Below, piece by piece: positions 52,448 through 62,090 of a stretch of 64,000 bases of DNA. The notes below the pieces were generated by a model that was not told where the DNA came from, did not search any database, and saw only the letters and a list, made by a program, of their open reading frames with translations. A program made the translations under genes and the position numbers. How positions within the stretch are numbered: the first letter of the stretch is position 1; each line of letters starts with the position of its first letter. This DNA comes from DSXH01 sp964532065 (GTDB taxonomy: Bacteria > Bacteroidota > Ignavibacteria > Ignavibacteriales > Melioribacteraceae), in the NCBI GenBank assembly GCA_964532065.1, contig CAZHHG010000006.1:16710-80709 (forward strand), written 5' to 3'.

Positions 52448-55126
52448 TTAGCTTTTAGCCGGATTAGGTTTATCCGGATTTATACCCAAATCTTTCTGTG
52501 CCTTCTTAACGGTTTCGGTTTTTATTTTACCTTCTTTGGCAAGTGAATGGAGTGACGCATACACAATATGTTTTGTATCCACTTCGAAGAAATCTCTAAG
52601 AGATGCACGGCCTTCGCTTCTTCCGAATCCGAAAGTTCCGAGAGAATGAAGCGGTCCGGGGAGCCATTTAGCAATAGCATCGCTGGAGAGCTGAACAAAA
52701 TCCGACGCGGCAATAAAAACTCCATTCTCACCTTTCGTGATTTCAGAAACATAAGGAGTTCTTGGATCTTTACCGGGATTCAGCATATTCCATCTTTCTG
52801 TTTCCTGCGCATCAAGATGAAGATTCTTATAACTTGTTACACTCCAGATATCGGCAGCAACATTGTAATCCTTTTCAAGTTTTTCCGCTGCTTTTATAAC
52901 TTCATTAAGAATTGTACCGCTTCCGAGAAGATGTACTTTTCCCTTAGCATTTTTCAGTTCACTTTTTTTGAATCGGTACATTCCTTTCAGAATACCTTCC
53001 TTTGATCCTTGGGGCATTTCGGGCTGAGCATAGTTTTCGTTCATCACGGTTATATAGTAGAATATATTCTCCTGTTTTTCATACATCCTGTAAATTCCAT
53101 CGCGGATTATCACCGCAAGTTCATATGCAAAAGCAGGATCGTATGCCATAAGATTAGGCAGAGTATAGGAGAGGAGAAGGCTGTTTCCGTCCTGATGCTG
53201 AAGTCCCTCACCAGCAAGCGTGGTTCGTCCTGCTGTAGCGCCAAGTAGAAATCCTTTACAACGCATATCACCCGCAGCCCAGGCAAGATCTCCGAATCTC
53301 TGAAATCCGAACATTGAATAATAGATAAAGAATGGAATAGTATTAATTCCATGTGTGGCATAAGCGGTTCCCGCGGCAATAAATGAAGACATAGATCCGG
53401 CCTCGGTAATTCCTTCTTCAAGGATCTGACCGTTCTTTGCCTCTTTATAATAGAGCAGACTGTCCTTATCAACCGGTTCATAGAGCTGGCCGGCATGTGA
53501 GTAGATACCGATCTGGCGGAAGAGGGCTTCCATTCCGAATGTACGCGCTTCATCGGGAACGATTGGTACAACAAGGTGACCAAGTTCTTTATCCCGCAGC
53601 AGTTTCGACAGGATTCTTACGAACACCATAGTTGTTGAAACTTCGCGACCCTCAGTGCCCTGATAGAATTCCTCGAACAATTCCTCGGACGGTGTCTTAA
53701 CCGGTGTTGCTTTTACAACTCTCTTAGGTACGTAACCGCCGAGCTGTTTTCTTCTCTCCTTCAAATAAGTAATCTCAGGACTATCCTCGGCTGGGCGATA
53801 GAAAGGAGCTTTAACAACTTCATCGTCACTGATCGGTATGCCGAAACGTGTTCTAAATTCTTTCAACTCATCTTCATTAAGCTTTTTCTGCTGATGCGTT
53901 ATATTCTTTCCCTCGCCCGCTTCTCCCAGTCCGTATCCCTTAACGGTTTTGGCAAGAATAACCGTCGGTGCGTCTTTATGTTCAACAGCGGCTTTATATG
54001 CAGCATATACTTTTTCAGGATCGTGGCCGCCGCGTTTCATTTTCTCTAGTGTTTCATCCGAATATTTCTCAACCAGTTTAGCTACTTCAGGATATTTTCC
54101 GAAGAAGTGATCGCGTATAAATTTTCCGCCGCGAACAATATAATTCTGGGATTCTCCGTCAATAATTTCATTCATTCTTTTAATAAGAAGTCCGTTTTTA
54201 TCTTCATCGAGCAACGGATCCCAATCGCTGCCCCAGATTACTTTAATCACATTCCAGCCGGCTCCCCGGAAACTGGCTTCAAGTTCCTGAATAATATTTC
54301 CGTTTCCGCGAACGGGGCCATCGAGGCGTTGTAAATTACAATTGATTACAAAAATAAGGTTATCAAGTTTTTCACGTGCAGCAAGAGAGATTGCGCCGAG
54401 AGCTTCAGGTTCATCGGTCTCGCCGTCACCAAGGAAAGCCCAGACTTTCTGATCGCTTGGCTGTTTCAATCCTCTGTCTTCGAGATACCCTGCAAATCGG
54501 GCCTGATAAATTGCCTGAATCGGACCAAGACCCATCGATACGGTCGGGAATTCCCAGAACTCCGGCATCAGCCAGGGATGAGGGTAGGAAGAAAGTCCTC
54601 CGCCGGGTTTTAACTCCCTTCTAAAATTCTGCAGCAGCTCTTTAGAAAGTCTTCCTTCCAGGAATGCGCGCGCATAAAAGCCGGGTGCGGCATGGCCCTG
54701 AAAATAAATTATATCGCCCGGATGATTCCCATCTTTCCCTCTGAAGAAATGATTGAAGCCGACTTCGTACAAGGTTGCAGCCGATGCGTAGGTTGAAATA
54801 TGCCCGCCGATTCCCGATTCCTCTTTATTGGCGCGGACAACCATAGCCATTGCATTCCAACGTATCAAACTTTTTATGCGGCGTTCAATTTCTCTTCCGC
54901 CCGGGAAAGGAGGCTGACTCTCTTTTGGAATTGTATTTATATAAGGGGTATTTGCAGTAAACGGGATTTCTACACCGGATTCCTGTGAGTAAACACTCAA
55001 ATTGTGCAAAAGCTCTTTTACTTTTTCCGGCCCACCTGATTGAAGAACATACTCAAGGGATTCGAGCCATTCCCGTAACTCAACTTCATCGAGAACTGAC
55101 TGACCATTGTTTTTAATATCGTTCAT
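52448..55126 (-). CDS. aceE: Pyruvate dehydrogenase E1, homodimeric type
   Basis: An 892-residue TPP enzyme of the homodimeric AceE type. The TPP/Mg motif is GDGETDEPEALGAISLAAREKLDNLIFVINCN, with substrate-site residues in YFQGHAAPG and HQDGNSLLLSYT. It decarboxylates pyruvate and acetylates the E2 lipoyl arm. The presence of a full aceE-aceF-lpd set means this organism can use oxidative pyruvate dehydrogenase, not only an anaerobic ferredoxin route. It has a TAnnTTTG-like -7 (55195-55188, TAAATTTG) but no clear -33 partner. Confidence 0.95.
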   Translation of the reverse strand: MNDIKNNGQSVLDEVELREWLESLEYVLQSGGPEKVKELLHNLSVYSQESGVEIPFTANTPYINTIPKESQPPFPGGREIERRIKSLIRWNAMAMVVRANKEESGIGGHISTYASAATLYEVGFNHFFRGKDGNHPGDIIYFQGHAAPGFYARAFLEGRLSKELLQNFRRELKPGGGLSSYPHPWLMPEFWEFPTVSMGLGPIQAIYQARFAGYLEDRGLKQPSDQKVWAFLGDGETDEPEALGAISLAAREKLDNLIFVINCNLQRLDGPVRGNGNIIQELEASFRGAGWNVIKVIWGSDWDPLLDEDKNGLLIKRMNEIIDGESQNYIVRGGKFIRDHFFGKYPEVAKLVEKYSDETLEKMKRGGHDPEKVYAAYKAAVEHKDAPTVILAKTVKGYGLGEAGEGKNITHQQKKLNEDELKEFRTRFGIPISDDEVVKAPFYRPAEDSPEITYLKERRKQLGGYVPKRVVKATPVKTPSEELFEEFYQGTEGREVSTTMVFVRILSKLLRDKELGHLVVPIVPDEARTFGMEALFRQIGIYSHAGQLYEPVDKDSLLYYKEAKNGQILEEGITEAGSMSSFIAAGTAYATHGINTIPFFIYYSMFGFQRFGDLAWAAGDMRCKGFLLGATAGRTTLAGEGLQHQDGNSLLLSYTLPNLMAYDPAFAYELAVIIRDGIYRMYEKQENIFYYITVMNENYAQPEMPQGSKEGILKGMYRFKKSELKNAKGKVHLLGSGTILNEVIKAAEKLEKDYNVAADIWSVTSYKNLHLDAQETERWNMLNPGKDPRTPYVSEITKGENGVFIAASDFVQLSSDAIAKWLPGPLHSLGTFGFGRSEGRASLRDFFEVDTKHIVYASLHSLAKEGKIKTETVKKAQKDLGINPDKPNPAKS

Positions 55127-55268
55127 TTATATTTCCTTTGTATTTCATTATCTGCAGAAAAATGGTAGAATTTATTAAATGCGAAAGCAAATTTAATAAT
55201 TAATAGAACCGATTTCTATATTATAGAGTTTTATATGAAGGACAACGATGTCTTGGATGGATTAGTTC

Positions 55269-55295
55269 AAAAAAAACGGGATACTGAATATCCCG
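55269..55295 (-). terminator. Intrinsic terminator after the acyltransferase-3 gene
   Basis: Seven-base perfect stem (CGGGATA with TATCCCG), five-base loop and a run of eight T on the minus strand, 19 bases past the stop. Confidence 0.85.
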
Positions 55296-55313
55296 CTACC
55301 GATTGAATTATTT

Positions 55314-56525
55314 TCAGTCGCCGGTTTCTACTTCAAGATTCTTTTCTTCCCTATTGAATTTTGCGAATGCCGGTTTATTAACAGCCGGTTTCATACCAAA
55401 AAGTATTCGCAGAATTCTGATCCGTTTAACCAGTAATTCATATATCATTAAACTTCCGCCGAATGTTAATATGACAAGGAGAATAAACTTAGGCATAATT
55501 CCCCAGTTCCATTGAATTATGTAATATCCGAAGAAGATCATAACAGTTTGATGAAGTATATAAAGAGGGTAGACAGATTCATTTGCATAAGCAAGCACTC
55601 TGCTTGATTTGTTTAACAATATTTTTCCGAATCCTATAAAAGTAAAGAGCCAGCAAGGAATCAGCACCCATTTGAGAATTCTATAGATAAAAGCGAATTC
55701 CTCTGTGCGGTCGTTGAATATCTCAAATGTCGGACCCCATACAAAAAGTATCAGGAACAGAGATGGAACTAACGCTAATATTAAAGACTGTTTCCGTTTC
55801 GCGGTAATAACTTCTGACAGGCCATCAATTGCAGAAATAAAGAATCCATATACAAACAACGTAAACGAGATGCTGTGGTTATACCAATCGTCGAAAAAAC
55901 CAAGTGTTGTTGGAAAGTGACCTGCAAGAACCAGACTTAACAAATATAGAGGCAGAGAAATAAGATAGATAGAGTTGGGATGCTTCTTAACAAAATCATT
56001 TATTCCTTTTCTCAAGGATTCAGATTTGAAATTTTTAAGGAATAGAAACAATGGCAAAGCAACTATCGAATAGAAAAATACATAGAGCACATACCAAAGG
56101 TGGTGCCAGCTTAAACTTCCGCCGAGCGGATACGGTACAAAATTGAAAACGGTCTTCCAGAATTCCCAGTAGTTTGCAAAATGAACTCCATTGGAAATTC
56201 TTTCAAAATATATTTGAGGCGGGACAATAACCATCATACCAAAAACAAGTGGAATAAAAAGCCGTCTGGTTCTTTCAAGTAAAAATTTACCGCCGGAACG
56301 TTTTCCTAATGAATGATAAACCACAATTCCTGAAATCATGAATAATAATGGAAGTCGCCACTGGTTTAAAAATACCATCCATGTTTCGAACCACTCAGCT
56401 GTTGTATTGTTTTTAATATGAAAATCCCAGGGGACGAATATCATGCCGACATGATAGAGAATCAGCAGGTAGAAAGCTATTACTCTTAACCAGTCAATAT
56501 CGTAGCGCCGTTCTTTTATATCCAT
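55314..56525 (-). CDS. Acyltransferase 3 family membrane protein
   Basis: A 403-residue membrane protein with about ten helices of the acyltransferase-3/OpgC family. The opening RRYDIDWLRVIAFYLLILYHVG, with the conserved His and nearby Asp-Trp-Leu-Arg, is the family hallmark. Such enzymes move acyl groups (acetyl, succinyl) from the cytosol onto sugars or peptidoglycan outside. The target is not readable. It is a single gene with its own terminator. Confidence 0.85.
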   Translation of the reverse strand: MDIKERRYDIDWLRVIAFYLLILYHVGMIFVPWDFHIKNNTTAEWFETWMVFLNQWRLPLLFMISGIVVYHSLGKRSGGKFLLERTRRLFIPLVFGMMVIVPPQIYFERISNGVHFANYWEFWKTVFNFVPYPLGGSLSWHHLWYVLYVFFYSIVALPLFLFLKNFKSESLRKGINDFVKKHPNSIYLISLPLYLLSLVLAGHFPTTLGFFDDWYNHSISFTLFVYGFFISAIDGLSEVITAKRKQSLILALVPSLFLILFVWGPTFEIFNDRTEEFAFIYRILKWVLIPCWLFTFIGFGKILLNKSSRVLAYANESVYPLYILHQTVMIFFGYYIIQWNWGIMPKFILLVILTFGGSLMIYELLVKRIRILRILFGMKPAVNKPAFAKFNREEKNLEVETGD

Positions 56526-56764
56526 AGAAATTTATTTTCTTCTGTAATTTTGACGTCAAAAAAATATGATAGTTATATATTCATTTAACGATTTTAAGTA
56601 ATCTGGAAAAGTATGCCGGAATAAATCACTCTTAAATAAAAGTATCGACCAGGTTCATAAAATGCAATCTGGTTCGCCTGGCAATTACACTGTTACTATG
56701 AAGAACAGTGATAAGCTCCGGATGAGCAGAAGTTTTTAAGACGGTTCTTTCACGATTAAATAGA

Positions 56765-57202
56765 TCAATTCAAGAATCCATTGCCGGTAGCCCACTGTTT
56801 AATCAGATTCTTCTGTGTAAAATCGAGCTTGGCTTCCGGGTGCGTATATGTATAAATTGTCATAGGCATATTATCATCCCGGACTTCCTCCCAGATCTCT
56901 TTTTTCAGTTCCTCTTTTTTTCTGCCGGGCAGCTTTTCCCAGTCGGAAAAGTTAAGGTGTTTTCTACCTTCAGCAACATCATTTGCGACGAGCCATGAAA
57001 CAGGGGCAACATAACTGTACCAAGGCCATTCGGTTTGATTCGAATGGCAATCGTAACATGATTTTACTAAAAGCTCTTTAATTGCAACCGGAGCTTTAAG
57101 GTCTGCAGTTACAACAGGATTGGTTCTATCTACATTTATAAATTGAATTCCGATGAGCGCGATCAGAATCAGAACAAAAAACACTTTAAATATTCTACCC
57201 AT
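56765..57202 (-). CDS. Exported haem-binding domain protein (one CxxCH)
   Basis: A 145-residue protein with an N-terminal membrane anchor (about 5-25) and one haem-attachment motif, CYDCH near residue 54, followed by SNQTEWPWYSYVAP, a pattern of the bacterial haem-binding domain family (cytochrome c-like). It should be matured by the Ccm system whose ccmA and ccmB genes are in this window. The role is probably electron transfer or haem sensing in the periplasm. It is 39 bases downstream of no obvious partner, and precedes the CorC-like gene on the opposite end of a short gap. Confidence 0.85.
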   Translation of the reverse strand: MGRIFKVFFVLILIALIGIQFINVDRTNPVVTADLKAPVAIKELLVKSCYDCHSNQTEWPWYSYVAPVSWLVANDVAEGRKHLNFSDWEKLPGRKKEELKKEIWEEVRDDNMPMTIYTYTHPEAKLDFTQKNLIKQWATGNGFLN

Positions 57203-57240
57203 TACTACTCCTCAATTGTGGAAGGAAAAATTTCTTTTGA

Positions 57241-58518
57241 TTAATTAATCTTTCTAACCATTACTTTATCGACCCGTTTACCATCCATATCAACCACTTT
57301 AAAAAGGTAATTGAATTTTTCAAAGCTGTCGCCTGTAGCAGGGATCCGGTTAAGATAATACATCATAAATCCACCGAGTGTATTGTATTTATCCTTCTCT
57401 TCCAGCTCTATATTTAATTTTTCTTCCAGCTCATCAACAAGGTAGGAACCATCTATAAGCATCGATCCGTCTTTTTCATAATAGATTTCCTGCTCGCTCT
57501 TTTCAAAAAACTCGGGAAGGTCGCCGAAAATGTTTTCAACAAGATCGTGCAGAGTAATCATTCCCTTTACGTCGCCGTATTCATCAATCACAATGGCGGT
57601 ATAAATTTTTGTCTCTCTGAATTTATCCAGAATTTTTAGCGAACTTGTAAACTCGGTTACAATAACAGGTTGAAACAGAATTGAACGGAGATTTACATCA
57701 TCAATCGTAAAATAATTTTCGAGAAAATCCCTTATGGTCATTATACCGAGCAGTTTATCCAGCGAACCGTCGCAGACAGGGTATTTGGAAAATTTATGCT
57801 TAACAATAAAGTCTCTTACTTTATCGGGTGAATCGTTAACATTTATCCAGACAATATCTTTTCTGATAGTCATAATCGAATCCGCATTTCTATCACCGAG
57901 TCTGAAAATACTCCTGATCATATCAGCTTCTTTGGTTTCAACTGTTCCATATTTGGATCCCTGTTCCAAAAGAATTTTTAACTCCTCTTCCGTTACGGGA
58001 GGTTGAATATTCTGCTTTATACGAAATACTTTTAAAAAGAGTTTTGTAGAAATACTAAGAAACCAGATTACCGGTGAAACTAATACCGATAATATTTTCA
58101 TGGAAGGAGCAACAATAACAGCAATAGATTCAGGATTGTTGAATGCAATGGTTTTAGGAACAAGTTCTCCAACAACAAGTGAAAGGTATGTAATTGCAGA
58201 AACAACCAGTACAATTGAAATCTCACCGGCTGCCTCTTTAATAAAATCGATCTTTTGCAATACAGGAGTAATATCCTCCGATATGGCAATGCCTCCGTAA
58301 GCACCGGCAACAACCCCGATTAATGTTATTCCAACCTGAACAGTAGAAAGAAACTTCTCCGGTTCATGCATAAGGCCTAAAGCAATTGCGGCACCTTTTT
58401 TACCTTTTTTTGCAAAATCTTCCAGTCTCGCTTTTTTAGAGGATACTATTGCAATTTCAGACAGTGCAAAAAAACCGTTCAGCATTACCAGAAACAGTAT
58501 TATAATAGCTTCAATCAT
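57241..58518 (-). CDS. CorC/HlyC-type CBS domain membrane protein
   Basis: A 425-residue protein with an N-terminal DUF21/CNNM membrane domain (about 1-150, opening LFLVMLNGFFALSEIAIVSS), two CBS domains (about 205-330) and a C-terminal CorC_HlyC domain (about 345-425). Such proteins are linked to magnesium or cobalt efflux. The old name haemolysin is misleading. It lies five bases after the mfd stop on the same strand, so the two share an mRNA. Confidence 0.9.
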   Translation of the reverse strand: MIEAIIILFLVMLNGFFALSEIAIVSSKKARLEDFAKKGKKGAAIALGLMHEPEKFLSTVQVGITLIGVVAGAYGGIAISEDITPVLQKIDFIKEAAGEISIVLVVSAITYLSLVVGELVPKTIAFNNPESIAVIVAPSMKILSVLVSPVIWFLSISTKLFLKVFRIKQNIQPPVTEEELKILLEQGSKYGTVETKEADMIRSIFRLGDRNADSIMTIRKDIVWINVNDSPDKVRDFIVKHKFSKYPVCDGSLDKLLGIMTIRDFLENYFTIDDVNLRSILFQPVIVTEFTSSLKILDKFRETKIYTAIVIDEYGDVKGMITLHDLVENIFGDLPEFFEKSEQEIYYEKDGSMLIDGSYLVDELEEKLNIELEEKDKYNTLGGFMMYYLNRIPATGDSFEKFNYLFKVVDMDGKRVDKVMVRKIN

Positions 58519-58523
58519 CCGGA

Positions 58524-61500
58524 TCAGTCATTGATAATGTTATTTAAGCTCTGCATAAAGTTAATCAAGAATATTAAATTTTGCTCGGGTGATTCAAATC
58601 TTTTAGTAATTTCAAGTTTAAGCAGATCCCTGTTTTGAGTAAACCTGACCTCTTTAGAATAGTTTTTATTTATAAAGTCGAGCATCGGGACAAATTTAGT
58701 TTTATAAAACTCTTCGCGTTCACCCTTAGGAAGAATTACAGAAGTTTTTTCTTTCTGAATTACAATTCTCTCAATCAATGCATATGATGAATAGTACCTG
58801 ATAAGGGCAGCTGAAATTAATCTTTCTACAATGACAGGAGGCTTACCGAACCGGTCGAACATCTCCTCTTTTATCTCATCGAGTTCTTCAATCTTAATCA
58901 TTGAAAACAACGCGGTATAAAAACTTAACCTGTCCGACTGATCCGGCATATAATGCTTGGGAATACCGATTTCAAAATATGTGTCAATCGTAGGTTCAGA
59001 GCGCTCTGCAATTTTGGGAAGATCCTTAAATACATCCTTGAATTCATCCTGTTTCAGTTCTTCAACCGCTTCATCAAGCAATTTCATATAGAGCTCAAAG
59101 CCAACCGAATCAATAAATCCGCTCTGCTCGGTTCCTAATAAATTACCTGCGCCGCGGATTTCAAGATCGCGCATTGAAAGATTGAACCCTTCCCCGAGAT
59201 CGGTGTATTCTTCAATCGACTGAAGACGGCGGACCGCTTTCTTGGTTACCGAATTTAATGATGGAACAAGAAAATATGCATATGCCTGACGGTCACTTCT
59301 TCCAACCCGGCCCCTCAATTGATGAAGCTCGGCTAGTCCGAACCGGTCGGCACGATTAACAATTATTGTATTAACATTTGGAATATCGATACCCGATTCA
59401 ATAATCTTGGTTGAAATAAGCATATGGTACTTCTTGTTCAGAAATTCATAAATCACTTTTTCAAGCTGCGCCGGTTTCATCTGACCGTGGGCAACACATA
59501 TATTGATCTCGGGAATATGTTTCTGAATATAAGCGGAAATCTTTTCGATCGATTGAATCCTGTCATGAACAAAATAAATCTGGCCGTTTCTTTTAACTTC
59601 GTTGAGTATCCATTCTCTAACTTTGAAAATATCAAACTTATCCACCCTTGTATAGATCGGCTGGCGGTTGGGCGGAGGTGTGGCAATAATCGATAGATCC
59701 CTGGCTCCAAGAAGCGAGAGGTTTAAGGTTCGCGGTATAGGAGTTGCCGTTAATGTGAGAGTATCTACATTTGCTCTCAGCGAACGGAGTTTCTCTTTAG
59801 CCAACACACCGAAACGGTGTTCTTCATCTATAATAAGAAGTCCGAGATCCTTAAACCGGATATCTTTAGACAATAAGCGGTGAGTCCCGATAACCAGATC
59901 AATCTCCCCTCTTGAAAGCTTATCGGTTATAATAGATTGTTCGGATTTAGTCTGAAACCTTGAAAGAGCTTCTATCTTAACCGGATATTGAGAAAGACGG
60001 TCTTTAAATGTGTTGTAATGCTGCTCTGCAAGAATTGTTGTAGGTACAAGAAGAGCAACCTGTTTACTGTCGTTAATGGCTTTAAACGCGGCACGCACGG
60101 CTATCTCGGTTTTACCGAAACCAACGTCTCCGCAGACTAATCTGTCCATCGGATTCCCGTTCTCCATATCCCGCTTTACATCCTCTGTAACTTTGATCTG
60201 ATCCGGGGTATCCTCATAAAAGAAGGATGCTTCGAGTTCGCGCTGCCAAATTGAATCTGGGCTGAAAGAGATTCCGGTTGATGCTTTCCGTTTCGCATAT
60301 AATGTAATAAGCTCGCGGGCCGCTTCTTTTATTTTCGACTTTACTTTCTTCTTTGTCGATTTCCATTCTGTACCGCCGAGAACCGAGAGCTTCGGTTCTG
60401 CATTTTCTTTTGAAGAGAATTTCTTTACGAGAGAGAGGTAATTAAGATTTACATATACAACTCCACCTTCGGCGTATAAAATTTTTATTGATTCCTGTTC
60501 AATCTGACCGATCTTAATTGTTTCCAATCCCGCATACTGCCCTATACCAAAATTTTCGTGAACGACGAAATCCCCTTTCTTTATTGATGCAAAATCTTTT
60601 ACCCGGGATTTTTTGATTTTGTAAGCTCTGCTGATTTTCGTACGGTATGGTTTATTAAATATCTGATAGTCGGTTAATAATAAGAGCGAACTTCCTTTAG
60701 AGATAAAACCCGACTTAACCGGAAGTACAATTATTTTAATAACTCCTTTTTCTATTAGCTCCGTAATGGTTTTATTAAATTCGACAAGAAGTTCAAGCAG
60801 CCTTTTGCTCTGCAGTTCATTCTCAACTGCAATAAATATCTGAAAGTGTTTGCCGGAGTATTCTTTAAGTAAACCGGTTAACACTTCGAGATTGGAATTG
60901 ATAGGCGGTGGTTCTGTAAGTTCGAGATTTATTCTGTCATCACTTTGATTCAAAATATCTTCAATTATCCATCTTGCGTTTTTTTCCAAAGTATCTTCTA
61001 ACGATCCGTTCCAGCCGGTATTTTTTTCCTGAAGTTCAACTTGAACGATTTCGCCGGCCGGTTCTTCATAGAGTTCTTCGGCTAATTTCTGATCTATTTC
61101 AAATGGAAATATTTCTGGTTCTCGTGAATCTCTGGTTGTGAAAAGATTTTCAAGTTCATAATTATCTGCAATAATCAGCGGATTATCGAGATAATCGAAA
61201 ATAGTATCATTAAAATTCTCCTCTAAGTTTTCTATAGAGGAGGCGAGCGAAACAGAAGAGATCTTATCGAGCGACCTTTGATTTTCAGGGTCAAAATGCC
61301 TGATCGATTCGATGAAGTCGCCGTCGTATTCGAGCCTAACAGGCTGCTTTTCACTGTATGACCAGAAATCGATTATTGAACCCCTCACGGAAAACGTTCC
61401 TGGCGAATCAACAAATTTATCGCTGTCGTAATTGAGCGAATTAAGATACTCGATTAAATCGTCATACGAGAGATTACCCCCCAGTTCAATGTTTGTAATA

Positions 61501-61883
61501 CTTCTATACAATAAATTCCGGGAAGGGAGTCTAAGTTTAAGAATGCTGTATGTTGCTAAAAGTATAAAATGTTCTTTCTTGGTAATATCGGTCAGGCGCT
61601 CCTGAAGATTCTCGGCGTTAAATTCATCTGCTGAGATGAGGAGTTCTTCGAGGCCGAGAATTGTTAATTCAACTTTTACTTCGTTAACAATCTGAACTGA
61701 TGGGCATAGCAGTAAAATTTGTTTTTCATTTTTTACCAGTCTGTTAATTAACAACTGCCTGGTGCATCCGGCCAGGTGAGAGACATGAAATATCCCGGAA
61801 TCAGTTTCTTTAGCCCTGATTTTCTTATAAAAATCCTGGAGGGAATCTATTTTATCAAATAATTCGTGTTCTGTTCTATTCAT
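58524..61883 (-). CDS. mfd: Transcription-repair coupling factor Mfd
   Basis: An 1119-residue protein in the Mfd order: UvrB-like N-terminal region (about 1-400), RNA polymerase interaction domain with a CarD-like fold (FVVHENFGIGQYAGLE), a RecG-like helicase with Walker A GDVGFGKTE and DEEH box LLIIDEEHRFG, motif VI LRGRVGRSDRQAYA, and the C-terminal D7 domain. It removes stalled RNA polymerase from damaged DNA and recruits UvrA. Length is normal. Confidence 0.95.
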   Translation of the reverse strand: MNRTEHELFDKIDSLQDFYKKIRAKETDSGIFHVSHLAGCTRQLLINRLVKNEKQILLLCPSVQIVNEVKVELTILGLEELLISADEFNAENLQERLTDITKKEHFILLATYSILKLRLPSRNLLYRSITNIELGGNLSYDDLIEYLNSLNYDSDKFVDSPGTFSVRGSIIDFWSYSEKQPVRLEYDGDFIESIRHFDPENQRSLDKISSVSLASSIENLEENFNDTIFDYLDNPLIIADNYELENLFTTRDSREPEIFPFEIDQKLAEELYEEPAGEIVQVELQEKNTGWNGSLEDTLEKNARWIIEDILNQSDDRINLELTEPPPINSNLEVLTGLLKEYSGKHFQIFIAVENELQSKRLLELLVEFNKTITELIEKGVIKIIVLPVKSGFISKGSSLLLLTDYQIFNKPYRTKISRAYKIKKSRVKDFASIKKGDFVVHENFGIGQYAGLETIKIGQIEQESIKILYAEGGVVYVNLNYLSLVKKFSSKENAEPKLSVLGGTEWKSTKKKVKSKIKEAARELITLYAKRKASTGISFSPDSIWQRELEASFFYEDTPDQIKVTEDVKRDMENGNPMDRLVCGDVGFGKTEIAVRAAFKAINDSKQVALLVPTTILAEQHYNTFKDRLSQYPVKIEALSRFQTKSEQSIITDKLSRGEIDLVIGTHRLLSKDIRFKDLGLLIIDEEHRFGVLAKEKLRSLRANVDTLTLTATPIPRTLNLSLLGARDLSIIATPPPNRQPIYTRVDKFDIFKVREWILNEVKRNGQIYFVHDRIQSIEKISAYIQKHIPEINICVAHGQMKPAQLEKVIYEFLNKKYHMLISTKIIESGIDIPNVNTIIVNRADRFGLAELHQLRGRVGRSDRQAYAYFLVPSLNSVTKKAVRRLQSIEEYTDLGEGFNLSMRDLEIRGAGNLLGTEQSGFIDSVGFELYMKLLDEAVEELKQDEFKDVFKDLPKIAERSEPTIDTYFEIGIPKHYMPDQSDRLSFYTALFSMIKIEELDEIKEEMFDRFGKPPVIVERLISAALIRYYSSYALIERIVIQKEKTSVILPKGEREEFYKTKFVPMLDFINKNYSKEVRFTQNRDLLKLEITKRFESPEQNLIFLINFMQSLNNIIND

Positions 61884-62090
61884 ATCTACATTGTTTTAAA
61901 ATATAATAACCCCCTTCCGGAAACCTTCGGGGATTCTAATTGAGAAAAACCGACGGATAAAATTACTATCTTTATTTATAAACTGCAGAGATTATAATTA
62001 AGGGAAGATATAGTTGTCTGTTTCAATAAGCTTATTTTTATCTTATTTTTGAAAAAGAATTGACTCGAACCTCAATCAGGAAGCATAAAT
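61884..62090. other. Divergent intergenic region between mfd and the Lon-like gene
   Basis: 207 A+T-rich bases between two divergent starts. It must carry both promoters. I see no strong consensus match, RNA gene or long hairpin. Confidence 0.6.

Noticed and set aside
56688..56710. CACTGTT/AACAGTG inverted repeat as terminator
   Set aside because: No U-tract on either strand and a nine-base loop, between the acyltransferase and haem-binding genes. Function cannot be supported.
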